Assembly: GCA_964514385.1 (NCBI GenBank)
Contig: CAZEQJ010000026.1
Location: forward strand, 1-46,619
Length of the DNA stretch: 46,619 nucleotides
Direction: 5' to 3'
Origin: CAZEQJ01 sp964514385
GTDB lineage: Bacteria > Bacteroidota > Bacteroidia > Cytophagales > Cyclobacteriaceae
The position numbers and the translations under genes were made by a program. Below the pieces are notes generated by a model. It saw only the letters and a list, made by a program, of their open reading frames with translations. It ran no database searches and was not told the origin of the DNA. Numbering within the stretch: the first letter of the stretch is position 1; each line of letters opens with the position of its first letter. Positions 26,377 to 35,832 of this stretch are shown here, piece by piece.

Positions 26377-27399
26377 ATGGAAAGATTTACCCTGCCAGAA
26401 GTGGCACTGGAACTGTCAGGTTCCTGTGGCCCGGTTACGCTTGGATACACTACCCACGGTAGACTGAGTCCACTAAAAGATAATGTCATATGGATCTGCC
26501 ATGCGCTTACGGCAAATGCAGACCCAACGGAATGGTGGCCTGAAATGGTAGGCCATGGCAAAACCTTTGACCCCGACGAGTATTTCATCATCTGTGTGAA
26601 CATACCCGGTAGCTGCTATGGCTCTACGGGTCCTTTGGAAAACAAGCCCGGGAGCCAGCACCCTTATTTTCATGACTTCCCGCAGCTCACCAACCGCGAT
26701 TGCGTTAAAATGTATGACCGGTTACGTGCGCACCTGGGGATAGAAAAAATACATTGCCTCATTGGCGCCTCACTGGGAGGGCAACAGGCTATGGAATGGG
26801 CGATATATGCTCCGGATGTATTCAATAAACTGATTCTTATAGCAACGAATGCTGAACATTCAGCCTGGGGCAGAGCCTTTAATGCTACACAGCGTCATGC
26901 TATCGAAAATGATATCACATGGCAGCTTAGCTATCCGGGTGCAGGTGAGCAGGGACTTAAGATAGCACGTGAAATAGCACTGATATCCTACAGACGGTAC
27001 GAAATCTATGCCGTTACCCAGTCGGAAGAAACATCAGAGTATAAATCGGAATACAAGGCAGCCAGCTACCAGCGATATCAGGGAGAAAAGCTGGCTGCCA
27101 GGTTTAACGCTTTCAGTTATCATATGCTTTCCCATATGATGGATATGCATAACGTCGGTGCAGGAAGAAAATCAAAAGAATCAGCCCTGCAAAGCATCAA
27201 AGCGCGAACACTCGTAATCGGTATTACATCCGATGTGTTGTTTCCTGTGACAGAACAGGAATTTCTTGCCGCGCATATACCTCAGGCCTCACTGGAGATC
27301 ATTGACTCCATATATGGTCATGATGGCTTTCTGACCGAGGCCGAAAAGCTAAATCACGTTATTACCAGGTTTTTACCATTAAACACTCTACAGCAATGA
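26377..27399 (+). CDS. metX: Homoserine O-acetyltransferase
   Basis: This 340-residue alpha/beta-hydrolase-fold enzyme transfers acetyl from acetyl-CoA to homoserine, the first committed step to methionine. Conserved motifs are ALTANADPTEWWPEMVG, NIPGSCYGSTGP, the nucleophile elbow GASLGGQQAMEWA (Ser132), and the acid/base pair in SDVLFP and YGHDGF. The nucleophile context ASLGGQ differs slightly from the more common GSMGGM. It is preceded by a SAM-I riboswitch and overlaps hom by 4 bp (ATGA). No O-acetylhomoserine sulfhydrylase is in the window. Confidence 0.95.
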   Translation: MERFTLPEVALELSGSCGPVTLGYTTHGRLSPLKDNVIWICHALTANADPTEWWPEMVGHGKTFDPDEYFIICVNIPGSCYGSTGPLENKPGSQHPYFHDFPQLTNRDCVKMYDRLRAHLGIEKIHCLIGASLGGQQAMEWAIYAPDVFNKLILIATNAEHSAWGRAFNATQRHAIENDITWQLSYPGAGEQGLKIAREIALISYRRYEIYAVTQSEETSEYKSEYKAASYQRYQGEKLAARFNAFSYHMLSHMMDMHNVGAGRKSKESALQSIKARTLVIGITSDVLFPVTEQEFLAAHIPQASLEIIDSIYGHDGFLTEAEKLNHVITRFLPLNTLQQ

Positions 27400-28526
27400 A
27401 AAATATAGGATTAATAGGATTTGGATGCGTAAATCAGGGGGTTTACACCATTCTTAAGCATAACCCTGACTATAAAGTGGGTACGATAGTGGTGCGCTCA
27501 TCTGATAAGCAACGCGCTGTTGACAATGCATTGCTCACCACGGACATCAATAAGCTCTTGAATGACCCCACTGTCGACGTGGTCATGGAGGCCATAAGTG
27601 ATGACGATGCTGCACTGAAATATGCCCGGGTATGCCTTGCAGCAGGTAAGCATTATATCACAGCAAATAAAAAATTAGTGGCTGAAAACCTGCCGGAGCT
27701 CATGGCACTGTCATCCCGGCATGGCGTCAGCTTTCACTATGAGGCAGCGGTGGCTGCTGGTATTCCCATTCTTCAGACAATCCAGCAATATTACCATTAC
27801 GATCAAATTCAGCATATTGAAGGTATTCTCAATGGATCATCCAATTATATACTTACCAGTATAATCAAAAAAGGTAAGTCCTTTGACACAGCATTAGAGG
27901 AGGCCCGGGAAGCCGGATTTGCTGAGGAGGATCCCCGCCGTGACCTTGATGGTACAGATGCAGCTAATAAACTATCAATCCTGGCGTTTCTGGCCTTTGG
28001 TATTTATGTGCATCCGGATCGCATTCTTCGTTATGGGCTTTACGACATCCCGGAGCCATTATATGCGTGGCTGAAAAAGCATGAGATGATGCTACGGCTT
28101 AAAGGATACGCAGATGCATCAGGCAATGTATGTGTGCTGCCTTCTGTTTGTGATCCTACTGATGCCTTATTCTTTGTGGATGATGAACTAAATGCCGTGA
28201 GCATCCAGTCTTCGTTTGCAGGCCGGCAGACTTTCACAGGAAAAGGGGCAGGATCACTGCCTACAGGTATTGCCATGGTTTCTGACCTCAACCGTACTGT
28301 ATACTCAAAAGTAAAAAACACCAAAATCAATACCGGAACGAAGGAATTGGAGACCAGCTTTTTGCTGATCAACACCACGGATTTTTATGATCAAAAAATG
28401 AGAAAGCTGAAATGGTCTGACCTTGACTCTATTGACCGCGAATATGTTCCTATCCATATATCCGAGAATGTAACCCATAGGTTATCCGCTAACCCTGCTT
28501 TGTTATCTGATCATGCCTTTGCTTAA
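27396..28526 (+). CDS. hom: Homoserine dehydrogenase
   Basis: This 376-residue cytoplasmic enzyme reduces aspartate semialdehyde to homoserine, feeding both threonine and methionine. The Rossmann start is GLIGFGCVNQGVY. The catalytic-region residues lie in ITANKKLVAE, the substrate-binding run is YEAAVAAGIPILQT, and ILNGSSNYILT and DLDGTDAANKLSILA are intact. It ends without the C-terminal ACT regulatory domain of many family members, so threonine feedback through ACT is not expected. Translational coupling to metX puts both under the SAM riboswitch. Confidence 0.95.
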   Translation: MKNIGLIGFGCVNQGVYTILKHNPDYKVGTIVVRSSDKQRAVDNALLTTDINKLLNDPTVDVVMEAISDDDAALKYARVCLAAGKHYITANKKLVAENLPELMALSSRHGVSFHYEAAVAAGIPILQTIQQYYHYDQIQHIEGILNGSSNYILTSIIKKGKSFDTALEEAREAGFAEEDPRRDLDGTDAANKLSILAFLAFGIYVHPDRILRYGLYDIPEPLYAWLKKHEMMLRLKGYADASGNVCVLPSVCDPTDALFFVDDELNAVSIQSSFAGRQTFTGKGAGSLPTGIAMVSDLNRTVYSKVKNTKINTGTKELETSFLLINTTDFYDQKMRKLKWSDLDSIDREYVPIHISENVTHRLSANPALLSDHAFA

Positions 28527-28600
28527 CGTTTTCTTTATTCATATCACTAGTGACTGACGATGAAAAAACTTAACATTGTATACAAGCAATTAATAATGTG

Positions 28601-31540
28601 ATGAAAAGAATTTTTATAATCCTTGGGGGTATAGTAGTCATCCTGCTGGCTGCACTGCTCGTTATTCCCTATTTTTTTAAGGATGAGATTAAAAGACAGA
28701 TTGACCTGACGCTCGAAAAAAATATCAATGCTACGATTTATTATGATTTTGAGTCATTCCGTCTTTCATTTTTCAGGGATTTCCCCAATCTCACAGTATC
28801 ACTAAGTGATTTTGGTGTCATTGGCAGGGATCTATTCGAGGGGGATACATTGGTAGATGTGGCTCGCTTTGATCTGGCCCTTGCTCCGCTAAGCGTTTTT
28901 AAAAGCCCGATGACCATAAAATCGGTTGCCCTTCAGCAACCGCTGATCAACCTCATTACACTGGAGGATGGGAGCGTCAACTATGACATCACCTATCCAT
29001 CAGATATGCCTTCGGACACGACAGAAGAGGCATCTTCACAGGAAGCACTCATTCGAATCGAGAAATGGGAAATTGTAGATGGCACCTTCATCTATGAAGA
29101 CCTGAAATACCGTACATTTATTGGCGCCACAGGCATCAACCACACCGGTAAGGGCGATATCGGCATGGTGGAATATAACATGGCATTACAGGCTGCGATC
29201 GATCAGGTTTATTTTGAATATTACGATGTGGCCTATCTTTCCGGCCAGCGGGTAACTACCGATATGTTGCTGCATATTAATATGGACGACTGGTCCTTTA
29301 CATTTCGGGAAAATAAAAATGCCATCAATGATTTTCACTTTGTTGTCGACGGGATGTTTGCCATGCCTGATGATATGACGTTTGACCTTTCATTTTCAAC
29401 CCCGGACAATTCATTTAAGAGTTTGCTTTCACTTGTGCCGGAAGTATATGCCCATGATTTTGAAGGATTAGACGCTGAGGGTAATTTAAGTTTTTCAGGA
29501 GCAGTCAAAGGAAAATATACAGCTGATATTTATCCCGGCCTGCTGTTTGCCCTGAAGGTAGATAACGGCAAAATTCAATACCCGGACCTGCCAAAAGCTG
29601 TAGAGGATATCCGTATAGATATGGCACTGCAGGCTGATGAAGGAGGATATACTGATCTTAAACTGGATATTAACGATTTTCACGCCAGGGCAGGTGACAA
29701 TCCACTAAACCTTCAGCTACATACCGAAGGAATGCATCCTATGAAGGTGAAAGCCGATGTTGATGCGCGGTTTGATTTATCTGAATTGCATGAGTTTTAT
29801 CCGTTGGAGGGAGTCAAAACGGCAGGCCTTCTTGAGGTCAGAGCGGTTGCCGACGGTATATATGACTCTGTCAATGCCACTTTACCGGCTTTTGATGGAA
29901 TGATGAGGCTTTCCAATGGTTCGGTCGAAAATGATGATTTGCCCAGGCCTTTAAAAGATATTACCATGGACGCCTCATTTTCGAATAGCACAGGCACGCT
30001 GGCAGGAATCAACGTTGAGCTGAAGGACCTGTCCATGTATCTCGGGGATAAGGCGATAGGACTGAAAGCCCGGGTCTGGGATATGGACAACCCTCACTGG
30101 AATTTTGATTTTAATGGGGAATTTGATTTATCACTGATTAATGCCGTTGCTGGTTTGGAAGGCATGTCTATCGAGGGTATTATGCGCGGTATGGTCAGCG
30201 GTAGTGGTGACATGAATTCACTAGAAAATGAACAATATCAGAACTTGCCAACGTCAGGAAATATCGAGCTGGTCGACTTCCTCTATGTGGATAGCCTTAA
30301 TCTGCCGGCCGGATTGAATATATCCCGCTCCAACCTTTCATTTTCACCCACTACCATCAGGCTCTCAGTCTTTGATGCAACCAGTGGTAATTCTGATTTT
30401 AAGCTCACCGGAAATATTGAAAATTACCTGGCCTTTGCACTGGCCGGCGATAAACTGGAGGGAAGGCTTAGCATGGAAAGCCAGTTTATAGATGTAAATT
30501 CCTTTTTAACGACATCAGAAGAAGTCAGTACTACTGTGCAGGATTCTGCAGCAATAGCAGTTGTCCGCATACCGCAAAATATCGAGTTCACATTTAATAC
30601 CTCAATAAAAGAAGTAGTGTACAGCACCTACTCGCTTAGTGAAGTGAGAGGTACAGTAAAGGCAATTGACGGGCAATTATTACTACAACCCCTTCGGTTC
30701 AATATGCTGGAAGGCGCTTTTGTGATGAACGGATCCTATGACAGCAGGCCTGAATTGCCATTGTATGATTTTGACTTGAATATAGAAAATGTGGCAATAC
30801 CTGAACTCTACCGTAATTTCGTTACCATTCAGCGGCTGTCTCCTGTAGCTGAAAAAATGACAGGAAAAATGGGTACAACCTTCCGCATTGATGGTGTCCT
30901 GGATGAAAATATGTCGCCTGTACTATCTGCCATCAATGGATATGGCGCTATCAGAATACAGGATGCCAGCGTAGCAGAGTCAAAGGTGATTTCAGGCATC
31001 ACATCACTTACACGACTGAATGATGCTGACCAGGTGACCCTTAAGGATGTAGATATCGATGCAAAAATCGCAGACGGAAATCTTGAAGTATCACCTTTTG
31101 ATATTAAATTAGGAAAATATACGGGCACCGTCAGCGGCAAGACTTTCCTTGACGGAACGCTGGCTTATAAAGTCTCGTTAGATGTTCCTACAGGACAGGC
31201 AGGGAGTGCCGTCAATAATCTGGTAGGCAGCTATCTGGGGAATAACATCATTTCAGATAATATTAAGCTAAATCTGGGTATTTCGGGTACGTACAACGAC
31301 CCTGAAATTGGTATTGCCTCGATAGATAATGATGGGCAACATAATGTGGTAGATGCAGCCAGGGATAATATCCAACAGACTGTAACTCAAAAGATTGCTC
31401 AACAAAAAGATAGTGTTTCAGTTATTGTAGAGGAATCATTGAACAAAGAGCAGGAGGAAATCAAAGAACAGGCTGAAGAACAGATCAATGAGCTCAAAAA
31501 CCGCGCACTGGAGAAATTAAAAAAGAAGAGAAATAATTAA
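28601..31540 (+). CDS. AsmA-family envelope protein
   Basis: This is a 979-residue protein with one N-terminal membrane anchor (IFIILGGIVVILLAALLVIPYFF) and a large periplasmic part. The start of the soluble part has the AsmA pattern (RLSFFRDFPNLTVSLSDFGV, VARFDLALAPLSVF, ALQQPLINLI). The C-terminal third carries the AsmA-like C region (GYGAIRIQDASVAESKVISGITSLTRL). The end is a charged coiled coil (KEQEEIKEQAEEQ, then KKKRNN). AsmA-type proteins are thought to bridge the periplasm for lipid movement; that role here is inference. ATG 28601 is preferred to the GTG just before it. The DUF4136 lipoprotein gene follows by 3 bp. Confidence 0.85.
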   Translation: MKRIFIILGGIVVILLAALLVIPYFFKDEIKRQIDLTLEKNINATIYYDFESFRLSFFRDFPNLTVSLSDFGVIGRDLFEGDTLVDVARFDLALAPLSVFKSPMTIKSVALQQPLINLITLEDGSVNYDITYPSDMPSDTTEEASSQEALIRIEKWEIVDGTFIYEDLKYRTFIGATGINHTGKGDIGMVEYNMALQAAIDQVYFEYYDVAYLSGQRVTTDMLLHINMDDWSFTFRENKNAINDFHFVVDGMFAMPDDMTFDLSFSTPDNSFKSLLSLVPEVYAHDFEGLDAEGNLSFSGAVKGKYTADIYPGLLFALKVDNGKIQYPDLPKAVEDIRIDMALQADEGGYTDLKLDINDFHARAGDNPLNLQLHTEGMHPMKVKADVDARFDLSELHEFYPLEGVKTAGLLEVRAVADGIYDSVNATLPAFDGMMRLSNGSVENDDLPRPLKDITMDASFSNSTGTLAGINVELKDLSMYLGDKAIGLKARVWDMDNPHWNFDFNGEFDLSLINAVAGLEGMSIEGIMRGMVSGSGDMNSLENEQYQNLPTSGNIELVDFLYVDSLNLPAGLNISRSNLSFSPTTIRLSVFDATSGNSDFKLTGNIENYLAFALAGDKLEGRLSMESQFIDVNSFLTTSEEVSTTVQDSAAIAVVRIPQNIEFTFNTSIKEVVYSTYSLSEVRGTVKAIDGQLLLQPLRFNMLEGAFVMNGSYDSRPELPLYDFDLNIENVAIPELYRNFVTIQRLSPVAEKMTGKMGTTFRIDGVLDENMSPVLSAINGYGAIRIQDASVAESKVISGITSLTRLNDADQVTLKDVDIDAKIADGNLEVSPFDIKLGKYTGTVSGKTFLDGTLAYKVSLDVPTGQAGSAVNNLVGSYLGNNIISDNIKLNLGISGTYNDPEIGIASIDNDGQHNVVDAARDNIQQTVTQKIAQQKDSVSVIVEESLNKEQEEIKEQAEEQINELKNRALEKLKKKRNN

Positions 31541-31543
31541 CCT

Positions 31544-32122
31544 ATGAAATCTTTATCATTCACATTGCTTTTTCTGATGATTGGCGGATTGTCATCAGGG
31601 TGTTTTCTCACTCGTGAAATTGTAGTAGACTATGACTATGATTATCGCGGAGAATTTAAAGATTATAACAGTTTTGCATTTGTGAATGATATCTCCACCA
31701 ATAAATTGCACCAGAATCAAGACCTTCACCTTGATATGGTAGAAGAGTATATCGAAAGCCGCCTGGGTTTTATGGGATACAAGAAAAATGATCGCCGACC
31801 TGATCTTTATATTGCTACCAAGATTTTTTACAGTGACCTGGAATTAAACGGTTATAACCAGCCGGACATTTACCTATGGGTAGAAAATCCGGGGTGGGAG
31901 CCCAACAAATACGACAAAGTCAGATACAACCTGAAAGAAGGAACTATTTACGTCACCTTTATCGATCGCAGAAAACAGCAGACGGTGTGGCGTGGCTATG
32001 CCAGCGGTATTTTCGGATCACAGGATTTTGACAACGGCTGGTATGTGCGTGAATCAGTTAAGCGTATACTGGATAATTATCGCTTTCTGGCCGAAGCTGA
32101 CTCTATTTATATAACGAACTGA
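31544..32122 (+). CDS. DUF4136 lipoprotein
   Basis: This 192-residue protein has a lipoprotein signal peptide with lipobox LSSGC (Cys20). The DUF4136 features are the VDYDYDYRGEFKDYNSFAF start and the middle RPDLYIATKIFY. The later part includes YNLKEGTIYVTFIDRRKQQTVWRGYASG. The family has no established function. It is co-oriented and 3 bp from the AsmA-like gene, so they are probably one operon with envelope roles. Its last 20 bp overlap the 3' end of the convergent TPR/WG gene. Confidence 0.85.
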   Translation: MKSLSFTLLFLMIGGLSSGCFLTREIVVDYDYDYRGEFKDYNSFAFVNDISTNKLHQNQDLHLDMVEEYIESRLGFMGYKKNDRRPDLYIATKIFYSDLELNGYNQPDIYLWVENPGWEPNKYDKVRYNLKEGTIYVTFIDRRKQQTVWRGYASGIFGSQDFDNGWYVRESVKRILDNYRFLAEADSIYITN

Positions 32123-34589
32123 TTTTCCTGAATGATTTTTCAGTTGCAGCCTCTGCATACACCACCTTTCCGCTGTCATGGATGATCCTTCGAATATATA
32201 ATCCGCTAAGGTTGTCAATATGCCAGGTTTCAAAGTGATCATAATCGAACATTTTTATGGTTTCAAAGATGGGATCGAGCGTAAAATTTTCATGAAACAT
32301 TCCCTTATTGCCATTTTTCGAAAGGTAAATTCCCTCCTGCATTATCTGATAATCGTCAATATCGCTAAACAGGGTATCGTTACCCGTAAAAATAATCCAT
32401 TTTTTATTTTTTGCCAGAAAAACTGAATCGTTAAAATAAGCTACAGTTGAAAATTCGGGACTTAGCACCTGATTTTTATCTATCCACAATCCGGTTTTTT
32501 CTTCTTTGGTCACGGCTGCGGCGTTGGCATTGAGTGGACGTATTAATTTATCGTATTCCGGGCTTACAAGCATGCCACTGCGAATATTTAGATAACCAAA
32601 TTTATTTTCCCTGAGCAAATGCACGCTTTCGTCCGTTGCTTTTACAATGGTGGTGCCGCTATCAAAAAAATAGGCTGTATCTTCAGTGATGACAAAGGTT
32701 TTACCGTCAGCTTTATTTAAGAGTATATTTTCACTGAGCGCCTTTATATTTTCGATACTCCCTCCTTTCCAGATCAGCCGCAGATGCCGGTCGTAAATAT
32801 TGAAGCTGTCATTTTTGGTTATTGTGATATGTGTACAAAATCCACCTTCTGCATATACCGGATCAATCTGTTGGGTTGAATCAAACGGGATGCCATCAGC
32901 AGCAAGGGCATACAGGCTATCACCAAGGATAAAAAACGGAGATGCAATTTCTGAATATTTTTCACTCCCGTATAACTCTTTTCCACCGGGAGTGAAAAGC
33001 CGGTATCCGGATGTATACTGCGCCAGGACATTTTGCCCGCTAAAACCGACTGAAGCAGCTGCCTGATTATTTATCAGATTTTCATTTGCATAAGCATATT
33101 CACTGCCAGCATTTGTCACCAGGATATACTTACCGCTATCCATCGGTATGACTTCCGAAATACGCATGAGCTGATCTTTTCTTTCATCATCCTGCCAGAT
33201 GTAGGTCCAGGCTTCCTTATGCAGCAGGAAAACGCCGTCTTCCAGCTTGTCAAAGCTCTCAAACTCAAAAGGATCTCCGGTGAAGTAGTTTTCTGCATGA
33301 ACTACCTGCCACACTTTATTCTTTAGCTTAAAAATACTAAGACCCACCGTCATGATGCTGTCATATGCATCACCGGCCAGTTTGCCTAATAAGCTTTCCT
33401 CCCGCCAGGTGCCGTATTTTTTAACAAACAGAAAGCGGCCCATTGGATCTGGTATAAGCGCCTCGTATGAAACGGGCTCTTCCCAGCCGGCATTTACATA
33501 TAATTCGTTTAGTTTATACCAGCCCTGCGGCAATGCTTCGATTGTAGCCGGCTCATCATATGTACCCAGCAGGTCCAGGTCCTGATTTAATACGGTCCAC
33601 CTACCCAGTTTCAGAGCCTGAAAAGTATTACCGTCAGTGATGATGGAGTCATAAGCGTAGTTCAGCAATATTTTGCCGTCAATACGCATAATGCCATACA
33701 TATCGTAAAATGAAGATATTACTTTTGGTGTTTTTTGGTTTTCAACCACTTCTTTTACAGAATCATTGTAGAGATATGGGGCTGAACTATATTTCATTTG
33801 ATGGAAAAGAAGCTTTCTGGCCTTTTCCAGGCTGGGGTGATCCGGGAAATTTTCAGCCATCCAGTGGATATTTTCAGGTGTAAGAACCGATAATTTAATC
33901 TCTGCAATATGGTCTACTGCCTGGTCCCGGAAAGGGGAATAGGGATACCTTTCAACAAAGATCATGTAATCCTCAAGCTTGCCTGACGCCGTGTTTTCCT
34001 GATATCTCCTGAGCTCGGCAAGTTCCCTGGCCCGGCTTACCTGAGGCGCATTGGGATAGATGTCAATAAAGCGGAAATAGTCGGAAGCGCTGTCGCCGGA
34101 AGCAGCTTCCATAAAGGCCAGCTCATACAGGACAAATTTTGCATCCTGGATATAGTCCGACTCCGGATAGCGGTCCATAAACATCTCCATGGCCTCTACA
34201 CGTTGCTGATCTTTATAGTAGCGGAAGGTGTTCTCATCCACAGATGCCAGGAGCTGACTCAGTTTTGTGTCACTCAGGCCGTCTTTTTCCCATTTTTCCA
34301 GTATCCGCTTATCGGCACGGTCAAAAACAGGTATCAGCAACTGAAGGCATTGATACGCACTGTCGGGCTGAAAGCCAGCATAATTCTTTTTGTTTAGCAC
34401 CAGCGCTTTGTAATATAACGCAATGGGGTCATAAGGATCTTTCTGCAGGTCGCGACCGGCCCTGTCAAGAATGTCTGCAAAGTCCTCCTTTATCAGTTGC
34501 CTCTCATAATAACTTTCAAAAATTAGCTGGCCGAACGCTGTCTTTTGAAGTGAGAGTAGTAGTATTGTTAATACAAGTAAACTCCTCAT
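32103..34589 (-). CDS. Exported TPR and WG-repeat-like protein
   Basis: This protein has 828 residues. ATG 34589 is chosen because it gives a signal peptide (SLLVLTILLLSLQKTAFG-Q); the longer in-frame extension to 34694 would place 35 residues before it. Residues ~20-300 contain helical TPR-like units (FMDRYPESDYIQDAKFVLYELAF, FIDIYPNAPQVSRARELAEL, FVERYPYSPFRDQAVDHIAEI). From ~310 on the sequence is beta-propeller-like with WG-repeat motifs (GRWTVLNQDLDLLGTYD, KFGYLNIRSGMLVSPEYD, KTGLWIDKNQVLSPEF). A role in periplasmic or surface assembly is a guess. Its start codon lies 3 bp from that of a divergent gene, and the -7 element sits inside that gene. Confidence 0.8.
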   Translation of the reverse strand: MRSLLVLTILLLSLQKTAFGQLIFESYYERQLIKEDFADILDRAGRDLQKDPYDPIALYYKALVLNKKNYAGFQPDSAYQCLQLLIPVFDRADKRILEKWEKDGLSDTKLSQLLASVDENTFRYYKDQQRVEAMEMFMDRYPESDYIQDAKFVLYELAFMEAASGDSASDYFRFIDIYPNAPQVSRARELAELRRYQENTASGKLEDYMIFVERYPYSPFRDQAVDHIAEIKLSVLTPENIHWMAENFPDHPSLEKARKLLFHQMKYSSAPYLYNDSVKEVVENQKTPKVISSFYDMYGIMRIDGKILLNYAYDSIITDGNTFQALKLGRWTVLNQDLDLLGTYDEPATIEALPQGWYKLNELYVNAGWEEPVSYEALIPDPMGRFLFVKKYGTWREESLLGKLAGDAYDSIMTVGLSIFKLKNKVWQVVHAENYFTGDPFEFESFDKLEDGVFLLHKEAWTYIWQDDERKDQLMRISEVIPMDSGKYILVTNAGSEYAYANENLINNQAAASVGFSGQNVLAQYTSGYRLFTPGGKELYGSEKYSEIASPFFILGDSLYALAADGIPFDSTQQIDPVYAEGGFCTHITITKNDSFNIYDRHLRLIWKGGSIENIKALSENILLNKADGKTFVITEDTAYFFDSGTTIVKATDESVHLLRENKFGYLNIRSGMLVSPEYDKLIRPLNANAAAVTKEEKTGLWIDKNQVLSPEFSTVAYFNDSVFLAKNKKWIIFTGNDTLFSDIDDYQIMQEGIYLSKNGNKGMFHENFTLDPIFETIKMFDYDHFETWHIDNLSGLYIRRIIHDSGKVVYAEAATEKSFRKISSLYK

Positions 34590-34592
34590 TTG

Positions 34593-35801
34593 ATGCCAAA
34601 GATAAAGATTGGAATTATAAAAGAAGAAAAGATACCGGTTGACCATCGTGTGGCAATAACGCCGGAAGATGCTGAAAAATTTTCCAGAACCCATCCGGAG
34701 GTGGAGATAATATGTGAATCAAGCCCCCATCGCATATTTTCGGATGAGCAATATCGTAAATGTAATATTGAGGTCGTAGACCGGCTTCCTGACTGTGATA
34801 TCATCATCGGGGTGAAGGAAATCCCTGTAGACCGGATCAGGACCGGCACCTCCTATTTTTTCTTTTCTCACACCATAAAAAAACAAGCTTACAACCAGCC
34901 GCTGCTGGCACGTTTTATGTCACAGGGTGCAACACTTATCGACTATGAAGTGATCAAAGAAGGGGGTCAGCGTCTTATTGCATTCGGGTATTACGCGGGT
35001 GTGGTAGGGGCATATAATGGACTGTTAGGCTATCTTAAAAAGTCGGGTTTGGAGCAGTTGCCCCGCGCATCCTCACTTTATGATCGAAAGGCCCTGTTTT
35101 CAGCTATTGAAAAGGTTGAGCTGCCGCCTTTGAAGGCTGTGATCACAGGTACAGGCCGGGTAGGCCAGGGAGCAAGGGAAGTATTGGAAGCAGCAGGGTT
35201 CAGTGAAACCACTATAGATAGTTTTTTGAATAATGATGCAGAACGCCCTGTCTTCGTCCAGCTGGATCCTTCAGCATATGTATCTCATCCTACACGACCA
35301 TTTGACTTCAGTCATTTTATTGGCCATCCTCGTGAATATACTTCCAATTTTCAACGATTTTTACCTGTGACAGATCTGCTGATAGCAGGAGCGTACTGGG
35401 ATCCGGATGCCCCCCGGCTTTTTGAATGGGAAGATCTGCCCAGGGTAGGATTTCCTGAGGTAATTGCAGACATTACCTGCGATATAGATGGCTCAGTACC
35501 TACCACTATCAGAGCATCTGAAATTGCTAATCCGTTTTATGACATTGATCCTGCAACCCGAAAAGAATATCCGCCATTTTCAGGAAATGGACGCCTTAGC
35601 GTGATGGCAGTAGACAATCTGCCCAGTGAGCTGCCACGGGATGCTTCCGCTCATTTCAGCCAGATACTTACGGATAATATTCTTCCCTTATACCTGAACC
35701 AGCCAGAACATCCGGTGATCACGGGTGCGACCATTGTTAAAGAAGGAGTTCTTACACCCGACTTTCTTTACCTTTCAGACTATGCCAAAGGCAATATTTA
35801 A
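34593..35801 (+). CDS. Saccharopine/alanine dehydrogenase-like NAD(P) oxidoreductase
   Basis: This 402-residue cytoplasmic protein begins like the alanine dehydrogenase/LYS1 family (KIGIIKEEKIPVDHRVAITPEDA). It has IIGVKEIPVDRI and FFFSHTIKKQ, and the nucleotide-binding VITGTGRVGQGAREVLEAAG. The C-terminal VIADITCDIDGSVPTTIRAS and FSGNGRLSVMAVDNLPSELP are those of lysine-forming saccharopine dehydrogenase-type proteins. The true substrate in Bacteroidota is not settled. Start ATG 34593 fits the family N-terminus and leaves 3 bp to the divergent start at 34589. Confidence 0.85.
   Translation: MPKIKIGIIKEEKIPVDHRVAITPEDAEKFSRTHPEVEIICESSPHRIFSDEQYRKCNIEVVDRLPDCDIIIGVKEIPVDRIRTGTSYFFFSHTIKKQAYNQPLLARFMSQGATLIDYEVIKEGGQRLIAFGYYAGVVGAYNGLLGYLKKSGLEQLPRASSLYDRKALFSAIEKVELPPLKAVITGTGRVGQGAREVLEAAGFSETTIDSFLNNDAERPVFVQLDPSAYVSHPTRPFDFSHFIGHPREYTSNFQRFLPVTDLLIAGAYWDPDAPRLFEWEDLPRVGFPEVIADITCDIDGSVPTTIRASEIANPFYDIDPATRKEYPPFSGNGRLSVMAVDNLPSELPRDASAHFSQILTDNILPLYLNQPEHPVITGATIVKEGVLTPDFLYLSDYAKGNI
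34597..34604 (-). promoter_or_regulatory. -7 element for the TPR/WG gene, inside the divergent gene
   Basis: TATCTTTG on the minus strand is an exact TAnnTTTG match 7 nt upstream of ATG 34589. It lies within codons 2-4 of the divergent dehydrogenase-like gene. No TTG is seen at the expected -33 distance. If used, it gives a leader of only a few bases. Confidence 0.4.
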
Positions 35802-35832
35802 TCCTGTATATTAATTAATGTAATTTGCACTT

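Noticed and set aside
28560..28601. 13-codon ORF ending TGATG at the AsmA-like start
   Set aside because: Too short to separate from chance; no conserved feature, although the stop-start overlap is neat.
34590..34694. N-terminal extension of the TPR/WG gene to 34694
   Set aside because: It would overlap the divergent gene by about 100 bp and bury the signal peptide 35 residues inside the protein.
35821..35827. TAATTTG before the antiporter start
   Set aside because: One base shorter than TAnnTTTG, so not counted as a -7 element.
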